64,000 nt of DNA, from NCBI GenBank assembly GCA_021234155.1, contig JAJEKV010000064.1, forward strand, positions 4,586,001 to 4,650,000, written 5' to 3'. The translations under genes and the position numbers were made by a program. This stretch comes from Isoetes taiwanensis (taxonomy: Eukaryota > Streptophyta > Lycopodiopsida > Isoetales > Isoetaceae). Shown piece by piece: positions 1 through 64,000 of this stretch. How positions within the stretch are numbered: the stretch's first letter is position 1; each line of letters begins with the position of its first letter. The notes under the pieces are model-generated. The model did not search any database and was not told the origin of the DNA. It saw only the letters and a program-made list of their open reading frames with translations.

Positions 1-282
1 AAAAAACAAATATGTCGAGCGGATCTTGCTTGCTTGCAGAGATCCGATCATCTCTTCTTCTCATTTTTTACTTTGCCTCTTCTCTGTACGTCCTGTTTCT
101 TCCGTGTGCGTCGACCATGCCGAATTTGCAAGAGCGACAGCTACCTGCAAGAGCCGAATTTGGCCTCAGCGACACCTACAGAGACCGGATTTGGCATCAA
201 GCTCTCTGGGCGCCAAGTGCCCCACAAGCATGTGAACTATTTTCCGGCTCAGAAGCTTCATTCAAAAAGAAAATACCCTTTC
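1..282. other. No gene recognised
   Basis: Short overlapping open frames are present but none resembles a known family. Several copies of the word GCCGAATTTG or GGATTTGGC suggest decayed repeat sequence. I see nothing else here. Confidence 0.4.
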
Positions 283-409
283 TTTCCAAAACCGAAGTGC
301 CAACAGACGTATTTATATACGAATACCTCAATAAACCTTTATTTCCAAAACCGAAGTGCCAACATCATCATTAGACGTATTTATATACGGATACCTCAAT
401 AAACCTTTA
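283..409 (+). repeat. Two-copy direct repeat with TATA-like and AATAAA motifs
   Basis: Units 283-341 and 342-409 match almost base for base, except for a 9-nt insertion (TCATCATTA) in the second. Each unit contains TATTTATATAC and then AATAAACCTTTA. A TATA-like word close to AATAAA is typical of the U3-R part of an LTR, so this could be a solo LTR fragment. That reading is inference. Confidence 0.6.
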
Positions 410-500
410 AAAACCTTAAGTTATAAACATACAGCATGTGATTGTGGAAACATTATTGCTTTCTAGTTACCCTTGCCAACAAGGACTTCGTAATAGTAAA

Positions 501-591
501 GGCCAAGAGCAAGCCATTTCGCCTGTAAGGGCCTGGCGAGCCCGTTAGGGTGAGCCAAGTCCGAGCCAGGCAAAATGGCTTGCTCTTGGCC
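501..591. repeat. Foldback element with 19-bp perfect inverted repeat
   Basis: Positions 501-519 and 573-591 are perfect reverse complements (GGCCAAGAGCAAGCCATTT and its complement). After one mismatch, GCCTG at 521-525 pairs with CAGGC at 567-571. The loop is about 41 nt and GC-rich. It could be a tiny MITE, a hairpin precursor or a snapback artefact of repeat decay. No flanking target-site duplication was evident. Confidence 0.75.
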
Positions 592-597
592 TCTCTC

Positions 598-715
598 TTT
601 GTTCGGTTTATTGGCTAGTCCATTGGGTTAGCAACTAAGAGATCTTGTGTTCAAGTCTCTGGGGGTCCGTCAAATGTCCTCATGGACGTCACCAATGTGG
701 CATGACGTAAAAATA

Positions 716-745
<30 letters not shown>
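598..745 (+). mobile_element. tRNA-derived SINE-like element with (ATCT)n tail
   Basis: A TGGCTAGTCCATTGG-type A-box region is followed by a B-box-like GTGTTCAAGTCTCTGG near 648-664. A short body ends in GTGGCATGACGTAAAAATA and then an (ATCT) tetranucleotide run at about 716-745. A similar end (GGCATGACATAAAAATA) occurs near 6398 and a looser one near 30458, each close to simple sequence. The Pol III boxes are imperfect, so SINE is the best reading rather than a certain one. Confidence 0.5.
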
Positions 746-746
<1 letters not shown>

Positions 747-3265
747 ACATAAAGGAACAGATGACGATATTTTGGCGCTCCTCCTTGATCGTTGAAGCTG
801 AAACATCCAAGAAATTCCTCGGCCCTGATGTTCGAAATCAAGTGATCATCAAGAGGACTATTGCTGGATATAAAATGGGTTGTAATCTTAAGAAATATCG
901 CCATTTGTTTTTGAGATCTGTGGGCTCTGATAATACTGAACCATTTGACAATTGCAATGAGTACATGGTAGAGATCATGCAACGTCACTTAGTTATCCTA
1001 AAGAAAAAATTTGTGCATTGATCACCCTCACAAAACTACTGCAGCTCTGCCTTAATCTTGGCATATTAGATTTGGTCTTCCTCCAGGGTCTTAATTTGTG
1101 GTAGGATATCTCTTTTCTAGACTCCAGATAAGATCCTCTGCCGAGAAAGAAGGAGGTCATAATATAGGGTATCCAATGTAGCATGACTCGCTATCACAAG
1201 TTGCCAACTCTGCTCCTTAGCAAATTGTTTCACTGATGTACCTACATTTACAACTCCTACCATATCTTGACATCGACCAACGACTATTGACCAAATGCCA
1301 TGACAATAATCCTGGAAATTCTCATCCCTCAACAACCTTACATTTATACAGAAGCATGTGCAACCCAGACGGAACACAGGCAAAGCTGAAAGGAACTGTA
1401 GGTGATGATCTGCATGTGAGTTGTCACAAAGGCACGACCAGAAAAGTCCTGGAAATGACAAGCAAAGTTCCACCATTCCAATAAACCCTGTCAAGAGGTA
1501 AGCTCCGAGGACCATCACCAATGAGGCTATTACACCAAGTGAAACCTCCCCTCACCATCTACCTCAAACTGATTGCAATCATGAAAAAGATGATGCCATT
1601 GCTAGTGCCATTGCTAGTGCTAAAACCCAGACACAATGTTAGAAGTGGCTCCCAGCCGATCGGCCTCTACCTCGACCATGTTAAAATCCCTCAGAAGCAA
1701 CCAAGAGATATGCAGATTCTGCTAAGCATATTATACCTCAAAGAGGCCATAACAAAGCTCTTTGGCAGGTCTGTTATGTGCCTACACATTCATTAAGCCA
1801 TATTGAAACTTATGTTCAGACCATAAAATAATAGTCCACCTACCAACGCAGTCGACCTGCGTAGTAGTAACCTAGATGGAGAGAGTCCAGGCTATAACTA
1901 CATCAACACTAGAGACTGCAGCTGCAACTAAGGTATTGAATCGCCGATGAATCATGTTTGCCAACTTCGAAACATCACCTCTGCAACAATTATGTCCTTG
2001 GAGATACATTCTTCTTTAAGGGGACAGAGGCCACCTCCTGAATATTCCATGAAACTAACGGCATTGACTTTTTAAGGAGATAGGATCAGGAGTAGGATCA
2101 GAAGCAACCATTGGCGGTACATGAGCATCTATAAATCTAGTCTAGACCTGTGCTAGTAAGCTAATCGCATCGACAATATTCGCCCATTGCATTGGCACAA
2201 AGCAACCATGATGACAGTAGAAGGAGCATGTAGCTATGAGGCACCATGTCGGAGATGCTGAGGGGCCAAGGACTCAAAATCCTTAGCTGTCTTGCAAGGT
2301 TGACAAAAATATGGTGGATGCACAGGCGGGTGGTTAAAAACCACAAAGGTCAATCTCCATGGCATGAGCACATGCCTCCTCTATATTCTCTTGTCACCTT
2401 TGAATTTCTCCTAACCGTTCCCTTTGATGATCAATGAAGAGTCGGAAGGACCAACACAGGGTAGTCACAGAGACATCCATTGAAGCAGGGACTGAGAGGG
2501 CATAAAATGAGGGCCAAAAGTTGAAGGAACCATTGGCTGGGATGAAATAGACATGTGGTACTGAGAAAAAAGCGACGCATCAGGAATATAAGAGCCAACT
2601 CAAGGCTACTAAGCAACCTCAACTTAAAAGGAAAGAACATTGGCCCACTTTGAACGTTAATTTTTCAGGGCAACTCACGATCAATGGGCCTGGCAACATA
2701 AACCTTTGTAAGAACCACTAGTGGTAGAATGTCGAATGTAGAGGTCAATTTCATGAGCCACGGCAGAGATGAATTCAAAATCCTATTTCATGAAGAAAGT
2801 CATCAAGAGCAATCTAAAAAGGGGCTCGTAAAACATCTGGCTTGTCTGGAAAGGAACCTGGCAAATAATTCTGATATAAAAGAAAATACCTCACAAAGGA
2901 TCAACACCCCATTCAATGCGTTGTACAGCTGGCTCTAGAGATCCAAACATGAGCACAAAATAACATTTCTTTTTTGCCACCAACTTAGTAAATTGATATG
3001 CAAGGAACCAAAGCGCTTGAAAGCAGATCGACACTCTTGCATCTCATGAAAGCCATCCTTGAGTGGGAGCTAAGCATCCAAGGCATCTTGCTTCAACTTC
3101 TGCAGGTATGATACCACCTCCTTCTTGTTGTTATCCACCCTGGTGGAGATAGCATCTGAAACTCGAGAGGAAGTGGCAGGGAAGGATATGCCTTTGCAGA
3201 GCCATTGAGAAAAATGGGTTCCAGCAATACGAGCTACTATATCAAGGAATCTCCAATGAGCAGAG

Positions 3266-3935
3266 CAGGGTAGCCCTTAAGGACGAAAGTTCGCCAAAAG
3301 GCTATTTTTTAAGGGTATCGAAAAATTTTGACACTATGGTTTAGTAGGGCCCGTTATAGATGAAAAAAATAAAATTAGCCAACTTTTCTACAAACAAATC
3401 TCGCTCCACTTAAAAATTCGCCACATCCACTAAGCATCATAACTATGGATTCGCCTTATCCTCTACCCTCTTCTCGAAGATTTCTTAAGGAATCGCCTAA
3501 TATTCTAGGCTTTCTTCATAACCTAATCTATTCTCCATATACATCCAAGTACATATGATAGTTTTAAGAGTTATTCTTGTAGCTATTGGGTTTTAAATAT
3601 TTCTAAGATTGCACTGGAGAGCAGTTTTTTACAAGCCACATTCTCATTTGCAAAGGTTAAGTTGTGGTATTGCATCATGCGACTATAGTTATAATGTGTT
3701 TGTGTCTTTGATTAAATATGGATGTCAGTGAATAAAATTTCACCACAGAAATTGCACTTGAAAAATAAAGACACATAAATCTTGGCAAAATAATATTGGC
3801 CATGATTCGCCTAGATTTCTATAAAAAACATTCAAGTCTAGAAAATATTCGCCAGCATAACTAATCTTGCAACTCTATTATTCGCCCGACCTTCTAAATT
3901 ATGCTTAAATAAATTGGGCCTTAAGGGCAACCCTG
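3266..3935. mobile_element. Non-autonomous hAT-type MITE
   Basis: The ends are inverted: CAGGGTAGCCCTTAAGG at 3266-3282 and CCTTAAGGGCAACCCTG at 3919-3935, 17 bp with one mismatch. The element is flanked by a perfect 8-bp duplication, GAGCAGAG at 3258-3265 and 3936-3943. CAGGG...CCCTG ends plus an 8-bp TSD are the hallmark of the hAT superfamily. The 670-bp interior has no long open frame, so it must have been moved by a transposase supplied elsewhere. It sits inside the minus-strand LINE and is therefore younger. Confidence 0.9.
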
Positions 3936-4107
3936 GAGCAGAGGCGGTCATAGCTAGAGTAGAGACCAGTAGGAAGGCAGCAGGAGACGTAAAAGCAAGT
4001 GTTGGAGAGCAAGTGTTGGAAGCGGAGGAAACTCATCTAGTCTTGATGGAGATTGATGCAAAGAGGCCTCAAAAGATATCATTGTAGAGGCTATAATAGA
4101 AGAAGAT

Positions 4108-5450
4108 GGGCTTGGCCATTCTGGATTTGGCGCTGCATAGTAAGGTGTTGGTCTCCAAGTTTGTTTGGAGCACTCTGCAGGATAGAGCATCTTCTCCTGG
4201 TGCGGCGTTGTTGTTGCAGTCTCTTCGCCATTGTGTGGCATTTGGGAAGTCGTCTGTGCATGTGGAGTTGCCCTGGGCACTGTTGTATGGTCTCCGGCCT
4301 TTCCCACATGCATCCGCTTTTCTCACGGGGGTGTTGCGGGCTTGGGATCATGTGCGTGTGCTCTTCCAGCTAGATTATACCTCAGTTTATCACCACTCTT
4401 CTCCTTTCCGTGGGTTCCTCTACCCCTAGCAAGACTTGCCCTTGGTCGCCACATGCATGCATGCTCGGGACGCAGAGCCGTTGGAGGCGAAGCTGTCGTG
4501 CTCACCCTTGGAGGATTGGTATTGGGGTGGTCGACTAGCTTTGTGGGAGTTTCTTCGAGCTTCGCTTTCGCCGAGGGGCGTGATCGGGCTATCACGGGAA
4601 CAAGTGGGGAGTATTCCGCTACACATACCTATAGTCCTTCGGGATGATGTGGTGGTGCGGGGTTTGAAAGGTTCATCCGGATGTTGTGTCTTCTTGTTTT
4701 GTGCGGTCTTGTTACCGAAAGTGCGGCTATTCATGACACTCTGCTTGCCGGGCAAGTGGTCTCTGCGACTTCCGTGTTCTCGATGGCTTTCGGTTTGGGC
4801 GTGGACATGGAGCTCGCTTCCCCACCAAAGGTTAGGGTGCTTCGCGGGTGGCGGTGGTGCACCGTGATCGTGGTGAATGTCCTTGTGAGTCGGGTTTAGG
4901 GCGGTGTGAGTCCTCTCGCCCCTTGTTGTGGCCTTCATCGTGAGACTGTGGAGCATTGTGCGGTTTTATGCCCTCACTTGCAGCCTACCCGGATTGGGTC
5001 GGGGGCTCTGTTTTAGGTGAGATTGACTAGCAAACAATTCGCTTCATGTGTATCCTGGTGCTTGGCCGCTCTTGCGGCAGCAAGCCTTGCATCTGTGCGT
5101 GGCTCGGTTGGTGTGGCTGATTTGGAAGGGGCGGCGATTGTGGATCTTTCAGGGGATTCAGCAGCCTGCAGCCTCTCTGATTCCTCGACTCAGGTACAAG
5201 CTATTTCAAAGCTTTCTGGTGTTCCCGGGATTAGTAGAGCGGAAGTTTGCCATTTGGCGGGACTTCTTGGGTGTTGTAGATGGTGATGGTCGGTTTGTAC
5301 AGCAGTAGAGTTGCAGTTTTTCTGTGAGTTTGTTGTGGAGTGTCGAGGTATCGCTGTCTCTTTGGGGCAGTTCTCCTTCCTCCTCACTTGCTTTGTAACA
5401 TTACCATTCTTTTAATATATTGATGGCACAGTTCTTCAAAAATATATATA
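4108..5450 (+). mobile_element. 5'-truncated L1-type LINE (copy 1)
   Basis: This is the 3' part of a LINE ORF2 (zf-RVT-type C-terminal region) and its 3' UTR. It is closely matched by 32778-34108. It ends in ACAGTTCTTCAAAAATATATA and is flanked by a perfect 16-bp target-site duplication (TATAATAGAAGAAGAT at 4092-4107 and 5451-5466), the signature of target-primed reverse transcription. The reading frame is broken into overlapping pieces, for example 4106-4429, 4231-4647 and 4436-4867. It inserted into the ORF1 region of the minus-strand LINE. Confidence 0.9.
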
Positions 5451-6111
5451 TATAATAGAAGAAGATAGAGTGGGAGCAATAAACTGAGTAGAAGAAAACT
5501 TCAACAATGCTATGGTCAAGATGCACAGAGGAAACCTTTCCCTTTCATCAACGCCCAAAGTAGTTATGCTATTATTAGTTACATTTGGGCCTTCACAAAG
5601 CAGTCTATGAGTGGCAGTAACACCCACACACGGTGAAGCCACAATGGAATTCTTTTTAGCATTCAATTCTCTCATGCTTAATATACCCGATACGACTAGA
5701 ACTTGTCATCTCTGCCAAAAGCCAAAAGGGGGCCGAAATGTTAAAGATGTTTTAAAAGTGTTGTGGGCAAGATAATTATCGATGGAGATCCCTTCTTCAA
5801 GCTTTCTAAATGCCCGAGCATGCCCAAAATCGACACTGATTGCGAGAGCTATGGAAAAAAAAGAGGGGAAGAAGCTGCAGCCATACCCTACCATCGCCAA
5901 TGAAGGTCGAAGTGATCAGACATGTTCTTGCTAATAGTTAATTGAGGAATCTTAAAGTTCAATATGATATGTCAAATATTTTCACTTCCACTAATGGAAT
6001 GCCAATTCGAAAAGGGTAATTATATAGTTCATTTCCAAATTATATTGTCTAGAAAGTGTAATTTGCATTTAAATGGCTGATAATATGGTCATAAGATATA
6101 ATTTTATGCAG

Positions 6112-59979
<53,868 letters not shown>

Positions 59980-60159
59980 ATTCCCATATATGCATTGGGT
60001 CATAGTTGTATGGAACTTCAATAGACATATTGAAGTCTTATAGGTAGAAGATGACAATATGTTAAGCATTCTACTAGACGTGCTAAGGTTGGATCGAATA
60101 AGAATTTGAAAAAAGGGAACTCCTAAAGCACTTAAACAATGAATTTATTAATTAATTAA

Positions 60160-60471
<312 letters not shown>

Positions 60472-62130
60472 TGATTCACATCCCGTAAGATCCTTAAGGT
60501 CAAGACACTGATACAACTAGACATTGATACATGTAGGCAATTCTCTTAAATTTTAGTACAGTAACCTTCATTCTATATGTTGAATAGTTGTGCTGATGGA
60601 TTTCACGTTGTGCATGTTTTTTGAGAAAAACCATTTAAGCATATAGGTAATTTTGTTGATCAACGGTAAGTTGTTCATGCATGGCGGCAGAGCTATCTTT
60701 AGATAAATATGAGCAGTAGCATCAAAAGGACATGATGTTTATATGAAGAAATATCTAAGCTAATCAAAACCACAAAATGACTTCGTGTCAGAGAAACTTG
60801 CATAAAACATGGAAGATCAAGGTCGATTTGATAAGAAAAAGATAAGAGTAGATATGAAGTAATCAGAAGAATGTCGATGATATCGACAGAACTTTATACT
60901 ATGAAGTATGAAATGGAAATTGGCATCCAAAAACTAGTTAAAGTTTTTAGGGTTCATAATCTTGTGTTGGGAGCATAATCGAACTTTGCCCGACTCATCC
61001 TTTTGATCCAGACTTTATGCTCTGATGTTGATTTTGTTCTTGAGTGCTCATTTATTGGTTGTTGATTTCTTAATACTGTTGTAATCTCATCTCATTTCTT
61101 TTGTACCTTTTTTATTTCTACTCCTTATTGGCGTATGGAGTGAGATAGAAAAGGCATGGCTAAGGTGGAGGATTTTGGCCTCTCTTTTCCACCCCCCTTT
61201 CCCCCCTCCCCTCCCCCCTCCCAAAGTAAGGAATAAAAAGGGTCTAATCCCTCTGCGCACCCTTTGGAGCTATGATCACCCAATAATCAGATTCTAAAAC
61301 TAAAGAACACTTGGTGCTTGTGCAATATAGCTGCTTAGAAATCAAAATCCCGGCTTGCAAGAGGTGCGTTGTAGGGTTCGTTGTTGGGGTTGTCACCGTC
61401 CGCATCACACATGCATTGCATACTAGAATGGGACTATTCCCTCAAGTTCCTACATAAATGGCCTAATAGAACATTCTAGTTATGGAGCATAGATCATGGA
61501 TACCAACAACTGCATAAGATGCTTCAATATTCTCTAAAAACTACTTCAGCTGCAGAATGAGAGTGCCCATACCATCAAGCAAGGAGATGCATGTAAGGTC
61601 AGCAAATTGTATTTGCAGGTCAACCAAATGACTTTAAAGTGCCAAGTCTTATTTCTGAGAGGCCGTAGAAGAGAATAAAAAGGGCAAGTTCGAGCAAAGC
61701 CAACTAGGGTTTCATGTGGACCATCAAGTTTTTTTGTGGATCGGATGTTAGAAGCCATGCTGTTATCGCGTTTGTCAAACATTTTTTGCTCTGTTCTTCT
61801 AGAAAATCTAGTGTGCTAGTTTATAAAGAGACCCGATCTTGTAGGTTAGATGGGAGAGGCAAGATTCGAAGCCATGTAGAATATTCTATTCAATAGATTT
61901 GTAGTCTTTACTCGACCGCTCTCTTGGGAACACACGAACAAGCAATGGCATTGCTTAGCTTCTGGCCGCGATCAATGGCGGGCCTAGAAGTTATTACTAT
62001 CATACTTAGGATTAGGCAGGAATGGACGATCAGGAACACTAAGATACGTGAAAGATTAGTAAAAAAAGTTGAGCCCTGGTTAATGTTTTAATGATCAAAA
62101 TTTTACTAGACGATTATTTTTTAACAAATA
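60472..62130. other. Downstream region, nothing recognised
   Basis: C- and T-rich stretches near 61190-61225 and short frames without known motifs. No gene could be supported. Confidence 0.4.
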
Positions 62131-62277
62131 TAGCCTTTGATCTAGTGGTAACACCCTAATTCTAGAACATATAGGTCTCAAGTTCGAGAACACCTATAAT
62201 TGCACTATGTATAGACCCATTCTATGGCCCGCCTAAGGGTTCTCGTGGATGTTATAATAATATCCATCTATCTAATT
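62131..62277 (+). mobile_element. tRNA-derived SINE-like element
   Basis: It starts AGCCTTTGATCTAGTGGTAA (A-box-like) and has GGTCTCAAGTTCGAGAACACC (B-box-like, 62174-62194). The short body ends in ATCCATCTATCT. The spacing of about 30 nt between boxes suits a Pol III promoter. It shares tail type with the element at 598-745. Confidence 0.6.
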
Positions 62278-63500
62278 TGAAAGTCTCCAGAAATAAATTG
62301 TTAAATTTTGAAGTGAATTGAAAATCAAACAACTATATTTTATTCAATACATTTCATTAGATAGAGAGTATTGTGAACACTCTTTAGGGAGGCCAAACCA
62401 TATAGCTAATCTTGGATCTTGGAACATCCCGTGTGGCTGAATTTGGACCAGTGAACCAGTTTAACTGGAACCAACAAAGAAACCTCAGCCTTAAGAGGCA
62501 TGTCAACTAAAAATCTTAGAAAGTTGTTTTGGAGAGAACAACAGTACCTCCAGAAGCTCGAGTGCTCAACTATCGACAAACCCAATGGCATACTCAAGTA
62601 TTATCCCTCATTGATTTCATGACCAAATACTATCTTAGATCTCTCCAAACAAAGCATCTCCTAAGCCGAGTGATCCAACGTTTGATCAACAATCACAAAT
62701 TATTTTAGGCTCTAATTATTTCCAACTTACGAATATCTCTTTGCTTGAGATGCCTCGGGATGCATTCTTGTTGGAGTCTATTGGTGCATCTTCCCCCTTC
62801 GATTTATTTTCTAAAAATGTGGTTTCATATCTTAACTCAGTACCATTTTCTTGATAAATGCAGTCAGACTATGGTCATTTTGAGATTCGAGAGATGGCCT
62901 TCTATTCCCCAATGAGCCTTCATATGTTTTTGATGGTACTTCGACTTCAAGTTCTCCAGGCTTGTTATGATTCGCCAATAGCCATACATTTTGGAGGAGC
63001 CAGGACTCCTGTTAGTGTCTGGGCTCCACTGCTTTGTCGAAGTTTTTATTCAATCCTAGGCTCCAAGACATTTTACTTATGGTCTTCTTCAGTTTTGATG
63101 CGCTCGAAAATGCCGCAAAGATGTATGGGTAAATTATGCCGAATTCCTTTTTTAGAAAAAAAGATCGGACCAAAACTTGGGTGAATAGTGTCATATAGAG
63201 TCACCTTTTGTTATTTCAAAAGAATTGCCACTTTTGGGGCACTAACTAGAGTGTCAGCATATCCATTTTTTGGAAGAATTACCCTCCCGAAAACCCCCTC
63301 TGCTTTGGGAACTTTGGTAAACCATGACGTATTGATTTCTCTCTCTTTTTACATTCCTTTTTTTTTTTTTCCTCCCTTTTTTGGGGGTTGCCAGGGGGGG
63401 GGGGGAGAGAGGAGAGTTTGATAATCACTAGGTCAAATGGTGCCCTTTCTCGAAAAAAATAACTTAAACCAAAGCTTGAGAAAACGGCGCCGTATAGGTC
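62278..63500. other. Spacer with simple T and G tracts
   Basis: A poly(T) and poly(G) region lies at 63359-63406. Frames at 62406-62597 (-) and 62858-63184 (+) are not recognised. They might be decayed LINE sequence, since a LINE follows. Confidence 0.35.
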
Positions 63501-63509
63501 AAAAGTTCC

Positions 63510-64000
63510 TTTATGGTTTGCCCAAAGGACAAACCTTTGCTTCGGCATTGTGTTGGAGGAATATTCTCGTTTGTACCATCTGATATACCAATCAGAAGGT
63601 TTGGAAGGGTTTATCGCTCAGTGTAAGTCGACATGAAGCAAGTGGATTGGGCTCCATCAACCTAAATGGGACAGTTTGGAAGGGTCTACCACTCAACATT
63701 AGTTGGCATCCATGTTACTATGGGAGCTGCATGGGAGGAGATCATTAGGGGTTTGGAAAAGCATTTGTTCTGGTGGTCCACTGCTAAGTTGTCTCTTGCA
63801 GGTTGCATTACAGTGGCCAAATCAGTCCTTAGTAGTACCCATGTTTATATGGCATCCTTACTGCTAGCACCACAGATCAAAGTGCGGGAGCTCATTGCAA
63901 TAGTTCGGAACTTTATTTGGGCAGTCTTGAGGAAGGTCTTTGTGGTTAAGGTGGCTTGGTGAAGTGTATCCTTCCAAAATGGGCAGGTGGTGCGGGTATG
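63510..64000 (+). mobile_element. L1-type LINE, runs off the window
   Basis: The frame 63666-63962 reads AAWEEIIRGLEKHLFWWSTA, KLSLAGCITVAKSVLSSTHV and IVRNFIWAVLRKVFVVKVAW. This is the region between the RT thumb and the zf-RVT domain. The rest lies beyond the right edge. Confidence 0.8.

Larger units (their letters stand above)
747..5930 (-). mobile_element. Decayed L1-type LINE, interrupted twice
   Basis: Read on the minus strand, the order is that of a LINE. An ORF1-like region (first Met near 5675; an EFPPLP motif near 4030) is followed by an endonuclease remnant with WLLLRDFNMVE, the GDFN-type motif, near 1671-1709. A block ending DRVYWNG follows near 1480-1530, then the endonuclease-RT linker with an EGDQCTKFF motif near 1005-1040. 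Stops and frameshifts are frequent, and the RT proper is missing because the element ends at the tetranucleotide run at 745. It is interrupted by a hAT-type MITE (3266-3935) and a 5'-truncated LINE (4108-5450). Element order and motifs are seen; the outer limits are approximate. Confidence 0.7.

Noticed and set aside
4231-4956. Several long overlapping frames on both strands
   Set aside because: They are shadows over the GC-richer 3' part of LINE copy 1; the same pattern recurs at 32605-33404.
5930-6110. An additional LRR exon before 6112
   Set aside because: No LxxNxLxGxIP pattern in any frame and no acceptor-donor pair 72 nt apart.
62131-62277. Functional tRNA gene
   Set aside because: A/B-box words are present but there is no cloverleaf with acceptor stem and anticodon arm; a SINE is the better reading.

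Overview
This window is plant nuclear DNA: one long, spliced gene whose introns are filled with retrotransposon debris. Support for this is a leucine-rich-repeat receptor kinase with GT-AG introns, 72-nt phase-2 LRR exons, plant-type primer-binding sites (TGGTATCAGAGC, matching initiator Met-tRNA), 5-bp and 8-bp target-site duplications, and tRNA-derived SINE-like repeats. The very long introns and the abundance of a non-RNase-H LINE clade would fit a large-genome non-seed vascular plant such as a fern. That placement is inference; the sequence does not name the species.

The one host gene I can support is an LRR receptor-like kinase on the + strand. I could follow 17 consecutive exons from 6112 to the stop codon at 59977-59979, 634 residues in one unbroken frame. 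They encode nine LRRs, a cysteine-bearing juxtamembrane exon, one transmembrane segment, a complete kinase with intact VAIK, HRD and DFG motifs, and a short tail. The N-terminal exons lie upstream of the window or were not recognised. Four introns carry most of the length: 16.6 kb (7089-23693), 11.3 kb (23955-35222), 12.4 kb (35591-47954) and 7.6 kb (48032-55603). The kinase exons at the 3' end are compact.

Layout. 1-6111: a SINE-like element and a decayed minus-strand L1-type LINE, itself broken by a hAT-type MITE (8-bp TSD) and a 5'-truncated LINE (16-bp TSD). 7.1-9.2 kb: an LTR element with little internal sequence, inserted in a GA repeat. 9.4-15.6 kb: a series of minus-strand LINEs of one clade, each ending in a purine/pyrimidine microsatellite. 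16-25.5 kb: LINE pieces and poorly characterised intron sequence. 25.5-30.8 kb: a tandem segmental duplication split by an insertion. 31.5-35.1 kb: two L1-type LINE fragments in opposite orientation. 36.4-42.3 kb: two related LINEs, each followed by the same dispersed repeat. 43.9-47.5 kb: a TRIM with about 115-bp LTRs in tandem, interrupted by a 3-kb non-autonomous LTR element full of short palindromes. 48.7-54.5 kb: LINEs, one carrying a six-LTR tandem TRIM array bounded by a single 5-bp TSD. 56-58 kb: two minus-strand LINE 3' ends. 60.2-60.5 kb: a large (ACT)n(ACA)n tract just after the receptor stop codon. 63.5-64 kb: the start of another LINE.

Two LINE lineages are mixed here. One is L1-like, with a poly(A) tail and a zf-RVT-type C terminus. 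The other has GVKQGCPMSPTLFG-type reverse transcriptase, a C-x2-C...H-x4-C tail, and simple-repeat 3' ends. Nearly all copies are truncated or frameshifted; the best preserved is at 12.2-14.3 kb. The transposons sit inside introns, and the receptor reading frame runs through all of them intact, so the gene looks functional despite the load.
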